Source: a virus. From it: 64,000 bases of DNA. The translations under genes were made by a program, and so were the position numbers. The notes beneath the pieces were generated by a model, which worked only from the letters and a program-made list of their open reading frames with translations, was not told the DNA's origin and ran no database searches. The DNA lies in the IMG/VR virus record IMGVR_UViG_3300030090_007211, positions 87,932 through 151,931 of that record. One strand, given 5' to 3'. This document shows positions 7,716 through 15,401 of the stretch, piece after piece. Every line of letters begins with the position of its first letter. Within the stretch, counting starts at the first letter, position 1.

Positions 7716-7943
7716 TTACTCATTAGTAGTTAAACGGCGTATTATTTCTTCGTAATATTTTTGTTTATCGTCACCAAGTAATATTAAGTCTAATAATTTA
7801 TCTATTTGTTCTTCTAAAGGTAACCAACCACCAATGTAAATTACTAACCCCTCATGTAGATACCTATCATAAGGATCAATCCCAGTTTCTAATATCCAAA
7901 TATCGTAAGCTTTATGATATACTATTTTATAATCTTTTTTCAT
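7716..7943 (-). CDS. Hypothetical protein (75 aa)
   Basis: Small, soluble and acidic, with many aromatic residues in the first half (YKIVYHKAYDIWILETG) and a helical end. No recognised domain. It lies just downstream of a pair of related small genes. Confidence 0.5.
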   Translation of the reverse strand: MKKDYKIVYHKAYDIWILETGIDPYDRYLHEGLVIYIGGWLPLEEQIDKLLDLILLGDDKQKYYEEIIRRLTTNE

Positions 7944-7944
7944 T

Positions 7945-8121
7945 TTAATAATCTAAATCTAAATCAGTGAGTGGAAACTCATCATCGTTATAAGTTTCTA
8001 GTAATTTTTCAATCTCATATTTCCAAGATCGATAAAATTCAATGTCTTCGGCTGAATCCATAACTTCCCCAGCCATCAATCTTAATACAAACATCCTAAT
8101 TTCTAAAAATGTGTCTTCCAT
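7945..8121 (-). CDS. Small acidic protein (58 aa), member of a three-copy family
   Basis: Read directly: ATG at 8119-8121, TAA at 7945-7947. It shares the pattern FVLRxxAGxxMDSxEDxxFYxxW with the next gene upstream (8186-8359), and more weakly with 24065-24220. All three look like short amphipathic helical proteins. Function unknown; the tandem placement points to gene duplication. Confidence 0.55.
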   Translation of the reverse strand: MEDTFLEIRMFVLRLMAGEVMDSAEDIEFYRSWKYEIEKLLETYNDDEFPLTDLDLDY

Positions 8122-8185
8122 ACTGATAAGTACAGAGGAGAGTAGAGGTAATTAAGTTGATTATGTAAGAGTTTTGTAATTAATT

Positions 8186-8359
8186 TTAGTCGTCTTTGGG
8201 AATATCATCAAAAGGGTTTTCCCCTTCATGATAAAGTAAAAGGTATTCTTCTATCGTAGTTCGCCAATTCATATAAAATTGTAAATCTTCAGGAGAATCC
8301 ATTTTATCTCCAGCAATAATACGTAAAACAAACTCCCTTATATTGTTTTCATCACTCAT
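8186..8359 (-). CDS. Small acidic protein (57 aa), member of a three-copy family
   Basis: Read directly: ATG at 8357-8359, TAA at 8186-8188. The core FVLRIIAGDKMDSPEDLQFY matches FVLRLMAGEVMDSAEDIEFY of the neighbour at 7945-8121. This is similarity at the protein level; the DNA has diverged considerably. Function unknown. Confidence 0.55.
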   Translation of the reverse strand: MSDENNIREFVLRIIAGDKMDSPEDLQFYMNWRTTIEEYLLLYHEGENPFDDIPKDD

Positions 8360-8419
8360 CTTTAATAAATAAGTGAAACAAGGGGAAATAAGTAATAAGA
8401 AATGTAAAATAAATGTAAA

Positions 8420-8860
8420 TTAGTCAGGAGTAACTTCAAAATCCTCACCCAATACTAATTCTCCTGATTGGGCTTCTTTCATAGAAATTTCTTCTCCTTT
8501 AAATCTATCGCCCACATCTTTTATTAAATGCTCTCGGATTGCATTAGATTTAGAAAATTTTTCTTTTTTCATTATCTTATCGTAAATATTCTTTTTATGA
8601 GTATCCTCTAATTTTAAAGGAGATGGTTCTTCTCCTTCACATAAAGAAGAATTAATTTCTTCATACTCCGCACCCTCAAAACTATAGGTAACACTATCGA
8701 TAGGGTCACCTTCTTCTAAACGTGCCTCTAATGAAGCAAAAGTAATTACGTTTACTTTTATTCTATTATTAATTAAATCTACTCTATAGTCACTAATCAT
8801 ACTATATGCTTCACTATGTATAGATTTAAATCTTGTAATAAGGTTTGATATAATTGCCAT
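8420..8860 (-). CDS. Hypothetical protein (146 aa)
   Basis: Soluble and acidic. The middle (RIKVNVITFASLEARLEE, then DSVTYSFEGAEYEEI) looks beta-rich and the C-terminus has VLGEDFEVTPD. No signal peptide, membrane span or known motif. It is headed by a TATATTTATA-type box about 14 bases upstream. Function unknown. Confidence 0.6.
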   Translation of the reverse strand: MAIISNLITRFKSIHSEAYSMISDYRVDLINNRIKVNVITFASLEARLEEGDPIDSVTYSFEGAEYEEINSSLCEGEEPSPLKLEDTHKKNIYDKIMKKEKFSKSNAIREHLIKDVGDRFKGEEISMKEAQSGELVLGEDFEVTPD

Positions 8861-8886
8861 AATATTTTTTTATTATAAATATATTT

Positions 8887-9948
8887 TTATTTCCAATAAC
8901 TTTCTGTTAAAGTATCTCTTTTAGTCATTGCCCATACAGGAGCACTAGTTTTACCCCCATCACTTCCATGAATAACCACAATATCAAAGAAATCTTCTAA
9001 AATTTCTTTAGCATCTTGCGCAGTTTCAAAGTTATATCTAGGTGATCCGGGAAAGTTAGCAATAAATACCCCATCATCTTTTAGGGCTGTCATCACATCT
9101 TGTATAGTTCTTCTCATCATTAAAGGGGATCCTTGTACGTTTAAAACATTACTAGCAAATATGATATCATATTCTCTATTCAATGCATTCGGATCATGAT
9201 GTTCATCATTTACATTACTATGAAAATCATGGGCAGTAACATCTAAACCTAACTCTCTCAAAGCGTAGGTATGTTTTGCATCTTTACCTGAACCAAAATC
9301 TAAAATTTTAACATCTCTATTACCACTATCTTTTATATATTGGAGAACCATTCTAGGGGTAACTGCATTTGGTCCAACTGCCCCACTACTCCTACTGGAT
9401 CGATTTGCTTTTTCAATTTCTTCTGGAGAAATTGACTCATAACTCATTTCTAATATTGTTTCTTTCATTTTACTTTCTATTAAAGGAATTATATTATTTT
9501 CCCAATAATTTTTATAACCTATTTTATTAAATTCTATATTGGGAATTTTTAACCATTTTTTACTTCTAGTTTTAGCATCCTCAACATTAAATCCACCGTA
9601 ATTATCGTTTACGAATAACCATTTATGATGATATATTTGTGGGGAAGACTTTTGTTTCATATATCTCATACTCCCATCCCCTCGTATAAGAATTGCGTCT
9701 CCTACTATAGGTTCATCGGAAGTATCCCAATCTGGGGAAGAAATAAAAGTTACGTTCCCATTTTTTACATCATATTTTATGATATCATAAATAAAATCAG
9801 AAGGTATCTCACGTTTAGCAAACTCTAAAACGGCATGGGGTAGTTTATCTTCTACAGATTTATGTAGATATATTGTATTACCTACCTGTTTCCCAACACC
9901 ATATTTAGGTGACCTTTTTATAATACTACCTTTCTCGGTTTTAATCAT
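8887..9948 (-). CDS. SAM-dependent methyltransferase with extra N-terminal domain
   Basis: 353 residues. The C-terminal half is a class I methyltransferase: motif I at about 214-222 (VKILDFGSGKD), acidic motif II near 236-241 (DVTAHDF), and DIIFASNVLN as motif IV, with ANFPGSPR later. There is no NPPY or SPPY DNA-amino-methyltransferase motif, so the target is unclear. The first 200 residues are not recognised and could hold a binding domain. A promoter-like box lies 13 bases upstream at 9962-9971. Confidence 0.78.
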   Translation of the reverse strand: MIKTEKGSIIKRSPKYGVGKQVGNTIYLHKSVEDKLPHAVLEFAKREIPSDFIYDIIKYDVKNGNVTFISSPDWDTSDEPIVGDAILIRGDGSMRYMKQKSSPQIYHHKWLFVNDNYGGFNVEDAKTRSKKWLKIPNIEFNKIGYKNYWENNIIPLIESKMKETILEMSYESISPEEIEKANRSSRSSGAVGPNAVTPRMVLQYIKDSGNRDVKILDFGSGKDAKHTYALRELGLDVTAHDFHSNVNDEHHDPNALNREYDIIFASNVLNVQGSPLMMRRTIQDVMTALKDDGVFIANFPGSPRYNFETAQDAKEILEDFFDIVVIHGSDGGKTSAPVWAMTKRDTLTESYWK

Positions 9949-9961
9949 TATTTGTTTATTA

Positions 9962-9971
9962 TATAAATATA
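9962..9971 (-). promoter_or_regulatory. TATATTTATA box before methyltransferase gene
   Basis: Coding-strand TATATTTATA, 13 bases before the ATG of 8887-9948. One of many such boxes; a candidate phage promoter. Confidence 0.4.
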
Positions 9972-9974
9972 TTA

Positions 9975-10157
9975 CTATTTCTTATTACCCCATTTTATAA
10001 TAAACAAAATATTATATTTTTTTATCCATGATAATTTTTCACCACCTTTAGTAGTATTAATCTTTTCTTTGATATCACTTTTAAGTTTAAAGTGTTGAGA
10101 GAAGGTTTTTAAAAGACTTTTATATAGTTTATTACTATTATGGTGGTCAAATAACAT
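9975..10157 (-). CDS. Small basic protein (60 aa), unknown
   Basis: Very basic (pI clearly high), with KLYKSLLKTF and LSWIKKYNILFIIKW segments; the latter could be a short membrane-associating helix. Its ATG overlaps the stop of the LOG-family gene by one base (TAATG), which is the main reason to accept it as real. Function unknown. Confidence 0.45.
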   Translation of the reverse strand: MLFDHHNSNKLYKSLLKTFSQHFKLKSDIKEKINTTKGGEKLSWIKKYNILFIIKWGNKK

Positions 10158-10819
10158 TAGAAGTTAGGTGCATTAGTATTAAGTTTAGAAAGGATATATT
10201 CCATAGCTTCTTCAGGCGAATCTACTAATTTATACATTTCTAAATCTTCTTTACTAATTTTACCCTGACTCAACATCGTATTTTTTATCCATTCGAATAA
10301 TCCACCCCAAAAATTAGAATCCATAAATACTATAGGTACTGATCTCATATGTCCGGTTTGAATTAGGGTTAAGGTTTCAAATATTTCATCAAATGTACCA
10401 AATCCACCCGGAAACGCGACAAATGCTTGGGAATATTTTAAGAAGAATACTTTACGAGTAAAGAAATATCTACAACTTACTAATTTATCTACATATTCAT
10501 TTGCAGAAGATTCGAAGGGTAACTCTATTTGTAACCCTACAGAATTACCATTTAAATTACTCGCCCCTAAATTAGCGGCTTCCATTATCCCCGGTCCACC
10601 ACCAGTTATTATACCATATCCGTTTGAAACTATTAACTCTGATAATTTAGTTGCTTTTTGATAAAACTCATCATCCGGTTGCGTACGAGCAGATCCAAAG
10701 ATGGAGATACAGGGACCGATAGTAGTTAATTCATCAAATCCTTTAATAAATTCTCCATGTATACGTAATGCTTGCCACGCGTCTGTAGCTTTATCGTGTT
10801 TCCATAATTGATTTTTCAT
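10157..10819 (-). CDS. LOG-family phosphoribohydrolase (TIGR00730 type)
   Basis: 220 residues with both LOG-family motifs: GGGPGIMEAAN at about 73-83 and PGGFGTFDE at 137-145, plus the FGSART start of the Rossmann-like fold. Family members cleave the N-glycosidic bond of nucleoside 5'-monophosphates (AMP or cytokinin nucleotides) to a free base and ribose 5-phosphate; many are mislabelled lysine decarboxylases. In a phage it may feed nucleotide salvage or change a signalling nucleotide pool (inference). It overlaps the upstream small gene by 4 bases. Confidence 0.88.
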   Translation of the reverse strand: MKNQLWKHDKATDAWQALRIHGEFIKGFDELTTIGPCISIFGSARTQPDDEFYQKATKLSELIVSNGYGIITGGGPGIMEAANLGASNLNGNSVGLQIELPFESSANEYVDKLVSCRYFFTRKVFFLKYSQAFVAFPGGFGTFDEIFETLTLIQTGHMRSVPIVFMDSNFWGGLFEWIKNTMLSQGKISKEDLEMYKLVDSPEEAMEYILSKLNTNAPNF

Positions 10820-11034
10820 AATCCTCCAATTCCTGTTTTAGTGCGTAAATGTGTGTCCATCTCATTATATTTTTTTTCTTCCGCTTTTTTCCATTCATAA
10901 TATGCATGTAAAATATCCGGCATATCTAATTCATAATACATTTTAAATTCGCTATTACCATTGTAGCTCATATACTCAGTCTCATAATCTTGTTTCTTCA
11001 ACCAAGCCCATATTTCCATTTTATTTATTTTCAT
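10816..11034 (-). CDS. Hypothetical protein (72 aa)
   Basis: Small soluble protein with a high aromatic content (EIWAWLKKQDYETEYMSYNG, DILHAYYEWKKAEEKKYNEM). No recognised motif. Coupled to the LOG-family gene by an ATGA-type overlap. Confidence 0.55.
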   Translation of the reverse strand: MKINKMEIWAWLKKQDYETEYMSYNGNSEFKMYYELDMPDILHAYYEWKKAEEKKYNEMDTHLRTKTGIGGL

Positions 11035-11182
11035 TTCTTAAATTTTTATTGCCTTTGTTATGGGAAGGAATGTAAGGACAATTTCTACATCCTGAACCAC
11101 AACAAAAACCTCTTTTAATTAAAAACTTTTCTGTTAGTACCATTTTACCATTTTCTAAATAATAATCACTATTGTTTTTCAC
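11021..11182 (-). CDS. DUF5522-like Cys-rich protein (53 aa, GTG start)
   Basis: Read directly: the frame has a TAG nine bases upstream of a GTG at 11180-11182, so the start is GTG or a later ATG; stop at 11021-11023. The sequence FLIKRGFCCGSGCRNCPY matches the DUF5522 pattern (RGxCCxxGCxxCPY), a short Bacteroidota-typical protein of unknown function that probably binds a metal through its four Cys. It overlaps genes on both sides by 14 bases. Family assignment is from memory. Confidence 0.7.
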   Translation of the reverse strand: MKNNSDYYLENGKMVLTEKFLIKRGFCCGSGCRNCPYIPSHNKGNKNLRNENK

Positions 11183-11537
11183 ATTTCTTTTCTAAATCTA
11201 CTATCCTCATTAAAACTTCATCATTAATGAAAGTTAAACTATATTTCTCCCCCCATTTTTTCTGCAGAGCTTTAATAATATTTTCTAATTCATCATATTT
11301 TAATCCATGATGCTCAATTAAATAAGTATGTAATCTCCTCATAGGATTATATAATTTAAACATATTACAAATTCCTTGACCACCATTATATTGGATGGTA
11401 TGATATCTCTCTTCACCAAAGTTAAACGAGAACCAAGTGTCTGTAACCCCATATACATTAGTAGTAGTATGAAAAATAGTTTTTTCATCCACATCTTCAA
11501 TAATATAATTATAATATTTAGTGTGGTCTTTACCCAT
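11169..11537 (-). CDS. Hypothetical protein (122 aa)
   Basis: No family recognised. The first half looks like beta strands (YNYIIEDVDEKTIFHTTT, WFSFNFGEERYHTIQY) and the second half helical (YDELENIIKALQKKWGEKY). Soluble. One-base overlap with the upstream gene at 11537. Confidence 0.55.
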   Translation of the reverse strand: MGKDHTKYYNYIIEDVDEKTIFHTTTNVYGVTDTWFSFNFGEERYHTIQYNGGQGICNMFKLYNPMRRLHTYLIEHHGLKYDELENIIKALQKKWGEKYSLTFINDEVLMRIVDLEKKCEKQ

Positions 11538-11827
11538 TATTTAATCCAATCGTTGTATGCATGATTATATGCGGTAACTATATCAACTTTTGTTGAGTTA
11601 TTTAAATAATTCTGTGCGGTTACTTCTACTTCTTCCCTTAACCCATATTTATCGGCATCTTGTAATATTAAATCTACATGGTCGTAGTCTTTACTGGTGG
11701 GAGAATTGTTAACTTTACAAAAATGGTAGTAATGGGCGTAATCTTCCATTAATTTACTGGTAGGTGTGGCATTCCCATATACTCTCTCGTTATGATTCAA
11801 CCAATCTTTCGCATCTAAAATTTTCAT
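11537..11827 (-). CDS. Hypothetical protein (96 aa)
   Basis: Soluble, helical-looking, rich in Tyr, His and Asn (MEDYAHYYHFCKVNNSPTS). No motif recognised. First gene of a short run of overlapping genes reading down to the LOG-family gene. Confidence 0.55.
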   Translation of the reverse strand: MKILDAKDWLNHNERVYGNATPTSKLMEDYAHYYHFCKVNNSPTSKDYDHVDLILQDADKYGLREEVEVTAQNYLNNSTKVDIVTAYNHAYNDWIK

Positions 11828-11888
11828 TATCTTTTGAATTTAAGATAAATATAAATAATAAATTTTAAAAAATCTACCCTTTTTTTAA

Positions 11889-12011
11889 CTATCTTCCTTG
11901 ACCTCTATATTTTTTTGCGTAAAATTTAGATTGTTTGTTGTTAGAAGTACGTTTTTTAGAGTGAATTCCTTTACGTTTCTTTGGTTTACTTTCGGTTGCT
12001 TTTGATCTCAT
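11889..12011 (-). CDS. Small, very basic protein (40 aa)
   Basis: Read directly: ATG at 12009-12011, TAG at 11889-11891. About 40 percent Lys plus Arg (KPKKRKGIHSKKRT at the middle, ending KKYRGQGR). Similar short basic proteins with a KGIHxK core and RGQG end occur in Flavobacteriia as I recall them. Nucleic-acid or ribosome binding is likely from charge alone. A long inverted repeat abuts its start codon (12012-12057). Confidence 0.6.
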   Translation of the reverse strand: MRSKATESKPKKRKGIHSKKRTSNNKQSKFYAKKYRGQGR

Positions 12012-12057
12012 AAGTAGGTTGTTATAAGAATAAATAGATCATTCTTTTAACCTACTT
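12012..12057 (-). promoter_or_regulatory. Stem-loop abutting a start codon
   Basis: Left arm AAGTAGGTT (12012-12020) pairs with AACCTACTT (12049-12057), and inside it AAGAAT (12026-12031) pairs with ATTCTT (12041-12046), leaving small internal loops and a nine-base apical loop. On the minus-strand RNA the outer stem ends at the base just before the ATG of the 40-residue basic protein. It could control its translation or process the transcript. There is no U-run, so a terminator is unlikely. Confidence 0.55.
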
Positions 12058-12075
12058 TTAAAAGTTATGTCTTTT

Positions 12076-12477
12076 TTATGTAAGGATTTTTTTAACTACT
12101 TGAGAAACTAGTTTATTATCTGCTTTACCACCATATTCTTTATTAAAATCTCCCATAATTTTTCCCATATCTTTCATAGTAGAATAATTATTGGTTACAA
12201 TGATAGACTGAATGACTTTTTCTATATCACTTTCTGACATTTGAATTGGTAAATATTCATCTAATATTTTTATTTCCTCTTTGGATTTATCATCATTTAC
12301 TGTCTCCAAATTCTTTTTAAATTTTTGTAATAACTTAATAACTTCGGTTTCTGTTAATATTGTCGTACCATCTTCCAATCTCCCTATTTCTCCCTTAATT
12401 ACTCTTAATAAATTTAATCTTACTTTATCTCCATTCCGTAAAGATGTCTTTATTTCTTCATTTATTCTCTCTTTCAT
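12076..12477 (-). CDS. GatB/YqeY-domain protein
   Basis: 133 residues, close to the usual length of about 147. The start (INEEIKTSLRNGDKVRLNLL), EIKILDEYLPIQMSESDIE and KDMGKIMGDFNKEYGGKAD are hallmark YqeY segments. The domain is related to the tail of the GatB amidotransferase subunit and binds tRNA-like partners, but free-standing YqeY has no firmly established function. It is a host-type housekeeping gene that is unusual in a phage. Confidence 0.88.
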   Translation of the reverse strand: MKERINEEIKTSLRNGDKVRLNLLRVIKGEIGRLEDGTTILTETEVIKLLQKFKKNLETVNDDKSKEEIKILDEYLPIQMSESDIEKVIQSIIVTNNYSTMKDMGKIMGDFNKEYGGKADNKLVSQVVKKILT

Positions 12478-12482
12478 TGAAC

Positions 12483-12737
12483 CTATTTTTTATATTTCTT
12501 TTTTATTTTTTTTATGTCTTTAGTCATTTTCTTTTCCCATAACGTTTCATGGGTATAATATAAAAATAATTTTACGATTGTGTCCACTGCACCAATACTT
12601 AACGCAATATAAGGATTACCGGTTACTAACCACCCCACTAAAACCGTTACTAAAGTACTTATTACTCTTGCACTAATCGCTCGTTTAATCCTAGTTATGG
12701 TTAAATATTTTTTTATTTTTTCTCTTCTTTGCTTCAT
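12483..12737 (-). CDS. DUF2061 membrane protein
   Basis: 84 residues with two hydrophobic segments (about 26-41 and 44-58) and the family-like ending YYTHETLWEK. The pattern ISARVISTLVTVLVGWLVTG followed by NPYIALSIGAVDTIVKLFLYY matches DUF2061, small membrane proteins of unknown function common in marine bacteria and their phages. Basic at both ends, so both are probably cytoplasmic. Confidence 0.75.
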   Translation of the reverse strand: MKQRREKIKKYLTITRIKRAISARVISTLVTVLVGWLVTGNPYIALSIGAVDTIVKLFLYYTHETLWEKKMTKDIKKIKKKYKK

Positions 12738-12836
12738 ATTAACTATTAAAAATAAAGTACAACAATCCCCACCATAGAAGTTTATAAATAAGAAAATAAA
12801 ACCAATACTTCTTACTTAACTCCCATAATCTTTTAT

Positions 12837-13160
12837 TTATACTGAGAAACTTTCGCCACACCCACATGTTCTTACTGCGTTTGGATTTTTAAATTGGAAT
12901 CCTTTCCCATTTATTCCACCTGAAAAATCTAAGGTGGTATCCATTAAATACAGTAAGCTTCTTACGTCACATACTATTTTTATTCCTTTATCTTCAAAAA
13001 TCTCGTCCCCTTCTTGATGTTTATCATCAAAAGTTAAATCATATGATAAACCAGAGCATCCTCCTGCTTTTACCGCCACTCTTACAAAATGTGACTCTTT
13101 ACCCTCCTCTTTTAATAAAGAAAGTATCTTTTTTTCTGCAGTTTCCGTAATAGTAATCAT
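12837..13160 (-). CDS. A-type Fe-S cluster carrier (IscA/SufA/ErpA)
   Basis: 107 residues, full family length, with the three conserved cysteines: Cys35 in GGCSG and Cys99 and Cys101 in CGCGESF at the C-terminus. A-type carriers accept Fe-S clusters from the IscU or SufB scaffold and pass them to apo-proteins in the cytoplasm. No other Fe-S assembly gene is nearby, so it would plug into the host machinery, perhaps to mature phage Fe-S enzymes. A promoter-like box lies at 13180-13189, 19 bases upstream. Confidence 0.93.
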   Translation of the reverse strand: MITITETAEKKILSLLKEEGKESHFVRVAVKAGGCSGLSYDLTFDDKHQEGDEIFEDKGIKIVCDVRSLLYLMDTTLDFSGGINGKGFQFKNPNAVRTCGCGESFSV

Positions 13161-13173
13161 CTAATGGTGTTAT

Positions 13174-13386
13174 TTATTTATAAATATCTAGTAATAGAGT
13201 ATCTACTACGACAATATGAAAAGTGTCTGGTGGGACACAATAAAAATTATCAAAATGCATATGTTCAATATAAACAGTTATTGTATCTTTTATAATCATA
13301 GGATGAGTAGTATAAGGAACAGGTTTAATTGTTTTACACCCAATACATACTAATAATAGTAATATTAATTTACCTACTTTTATCAT
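13174..13386 (-). CDS. Small lipoprotein (70 aa)
   Basis: The frame is open further upstream, but the ATG at 13384-13386 is preferred because it starts a good signal sequence: MIKVGKLILLLLVCIGC, with Cys17 as probable lipid attachment site. The mature part is about 54 residues with several His and Tyr and a beta-rich look (IIKDTITVYIEHMHFD). This start overlaps the upstream gene by 17 bases. Function unknown. Confidence 0.6.
   Translation of the reverse strand: MIKVGKLILLLLVCIGCKTIKPVPYTTHPMIIKDTITVYIEHMHFDNFYCVPPDTFHIVVVDTLLLDIYK
13180..13189 (-). promoter_or_regulatory. TATTTATA box before the Fe-S carrier gene
   Basis: Coding-strand GATATTTATA, 19 bases before the ATG at 13158-13160. Confidence 0.35.
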
Positions 13387-13561
13387 GGGCGAATAAATTT
13401 CTTTGGGAGGAGGAAATATACCGACCACCCCAATTAACTAACCCTAATGCGGCATGAATTAAATCCTTTTCTAACTCGCTGAGCATTACATTTTCTTTAG
13501 GATTGGTGTAATACTTTTTAAAGTGACGATCTAACCCATAATATGAATCTGTATTTTTCAT
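13370..13561 (-). CDS. Hypothetical protein (63 aa)
   Basis: Small soluble protein; central segment VMLSELEKDLIHAALGLVNW is helical and amphipathic. No family recognised. ATGA overlap with the upstream gene at 13558-13561 supports its reality. Confidence 0.5.
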   Translation of the reverse strand: MKNTDSYYGLDRHFKKYYTNPKENVMLSELEKDLIHAALGLVNWGGRYISSSQRNLFAHDKSR

Positions 13562-13731
13562 AAATGTGCCAACTCCTTTCGCATATCTAACCTCATCTGT
13601 TTACCAAATGATTGATCATTAGGATGATTTCTAAAATTAGAGATTAAAAAATAAAGTAATTTATCTTTTTGTTCCTCACTTAACCCCTTAATTAGTGTTT
13701 TAATATCCTTTTTATACATAACTTCTTTCAT
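13558..13731 (-). CDS. Hypothetical protein (57 aa)
   Basis: The frame stays open further upstream into the neighbouring gene, but the ATG at 13729-13731 gives a compact basic helical protein (MKEVMYKKDIKTLIKGL, SEEQKDKLLYFLISNF) and avoids a 62-base overlap with the QueC-like gene. No family recognised. Confidence 0.55.
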   Translation of the reverse strand: MKEVMYKKDIKTLIKGLSEEQKDKLLYFLISNFRNHPNDQSFGKQMRLDMRKELAHL

Positions 13732-13774
13732 TTTTAGGTAAAGATAGTAAAAAAAAATTAAAAAAACAAATATT

Positions 13775-15397
13775 TTATTTAATCTCTCCCGGTTTTTTAG
13801 ATTGATTTCTTTCACCACACATTTTACATTTACCACAGGGTTGATTAGTAACTGGATTAGGGTACCAACATGTCCAAGTTATATTAAGAACATCCACAAA
13901 TCCTCCATTGTGTGCTAACCACCACATATCAAATTTATTCATGTGGATAACAGGGAATATAAAATCTTTAAAAATATCTAATTTATGATCTAATTCGGTT
14001 TTAAATAAGGAAGGATCTATATGTGCTGCTCCTGACTTACCTTTTATAAGATGTTTTATTAATTTTTCAAAACGACCCCCTATTTCAACACCTATTTCTA
14101 TTTTAGCACCAAAAGTTTTTATAAAATGTGCAAAATTTCTATATTGGACACCCATCCTCTCTTTAATTAAATGGGTACCATATTTAATAAATTCACATTT
14201 TTTTTCTATTTCAGGATCAATCTTTATATAATGGGGGTACACATAAATAGTAGGTAATATTTTATCTTTATATCGTGGGTATTTTTCATTTATAAAATGT
14301 TTAATTCTAATCATTGCTTCTATTTCATGACCAATATTCTGTCTCACATCAATATTGGTAAAATAAAGTGGTTGGACTGTAAAACCATATTGTAATAATT
14401 CCATCACCCTAAAGGTCGAATCAAATCCGCCAGTCCATAAAATATGTTTAATTTTTCCTTCATTTCTTTTATTCCATATGTATTGAGTTACATTTATAGC
14501 AGAACGAAGTATTTCTTTATCTTCTTCTGGGGTTAAGTACGTGGGGGTTGATCCCTTAGAAAGATTAGTGAGAAATCTTCCGTTTTCATTTAGTGGGACC
14601 CTTCCTTCATTAAGAGAAATAGGAAGAGGGGACTGGGTAACCCTTTTTACAGAAAAAAGGGGGTACCATTTACCGTTAGTAATTGCAATAGTATATCTTA
14701 CATCCGCCAAATGTGTATTCTCTAGATTTTTTATTTCATATTTTCCATCCCCTAAATAAGTTTTAATTGTTTTAACTTCTTTACTTTTCACAAAAGTTTC
14801 TGCGAATTTATCTTTTATTATAATCCCATCTATATTACCAGTAAGTTTTAAATTTTTAAGAAAAAATATTTTTTCTCCACACGTTCCTCTAAGAGGTTTC
14901 ATAACTACATTTGGGCAATTTTCATAAACTTTATTTTTAAAAATAACATCGGAAGGTTGTTTAATATCTCCCTCATAATTTTCTAATTCTTTTAGAAGTG
15001 CCATTTTATCTGACAACAATTCAAAAATAGCGGTGGGAGCGCCAGTTTTTTCATACCGCATCCAATTATCTAATATTTCTTTATTATTAAGACTTTTAGT
15101 TGATATCATCACCGGTATATTATAAGATTCTAAAAATTCTTTTAACATTTTAACCTGTGGGTGATCAATATCATGGTGTATAATAGCAATCCCTTTTTTA
15201 TCCTCACCATTTTCTTCCCATATTTTTTTTAAATTTTTACTAGTAGTGAGTGCTCGTTCTTCTGAGGCTAATAAAAAACTTTTTTCATCATTAAAATTTG
15301 TAGATTCCATATATAATGCAGGACCAGAATTTATTTCCAATAAACATAATCCTTCATCAGTTATAATAAAATCACATCCATAACTATCAATTAACAT
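13775..15397 (-). CDS. ATP-grasp / QueC-like (PP-loop) fusion protein
   Basis: 540 residues. Residues 8-30 look like the metal-binding end of an ATP-grasp fold (DEGLCLLEINSGPAL); residues about 70-275 resemble a further ATP-grasp module (MKPLRGTCGEKIFFL near 166-180, ADVRYTIAI near 231). From about 318 there is a PP-loop ATPase domain (WTGGFDST at 321-328) ending in four Cys (510, 521, 524, 527: TCWYP...CGKCKMCGER), as in QueC, which makes 7-cyano-7-deazaguanine. The canonical SGG of the PP-loop is TGG here. The N-terminus begins abruptly inside an ATP-grasp end, suggesting loss of an upstream part. Substrate unknown: a deazaguanine, or another carboxylate activated for amidation. Confidence 0.75.
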   Translation of the reverse strand: MLIDSYGCDFIITDEGLCLLEINSGPALYMESTNFNDEKSFLLASEERALTTSKNLKKIWEENGEDKKGIAIIHHDIDHPQVKMLKEFLESYNIPVMISTKSLNNKEILDNWMRYEKTGAPTAIFELLSDKMALLKELENYEGDIKQPSDVIFKNKVYENCPNVVMKPLRGTCGEKIFFLKNLKLTGNIDGIIIKDKFAETFVKSKEVKTIKTYLGDGKYEIKNLENTHLADVRYTIAITNGKWYPLFSVKRVTQSPLPISLNEGRVPLNENGRFLTNLSKGSTPTYLTPEEDKEILRSAINVTQYIWNKRNEGKIKHILWTGGFDSTFRVMELLQYGFTVQPLYFTNIDVRQNIGHEIEAMIRIKHFINEKYPRYKDKILPTIYVYPHYIKIDPEIEKKCEFIKYGTHLIKERMGVQYRNFAHFIKTFGAKIEIGVEIGGRFEKLIKHLIKGKSGAAHIDPSLFKTELDHKLDIFKDFIFPVIHMNKFDMWWLAHNGGFVDVLNITWTCWYPNPVTNQPCGKCKMCGERNQSKKPGEIK

Positions 15398-15401
15398 TTT
15401 A

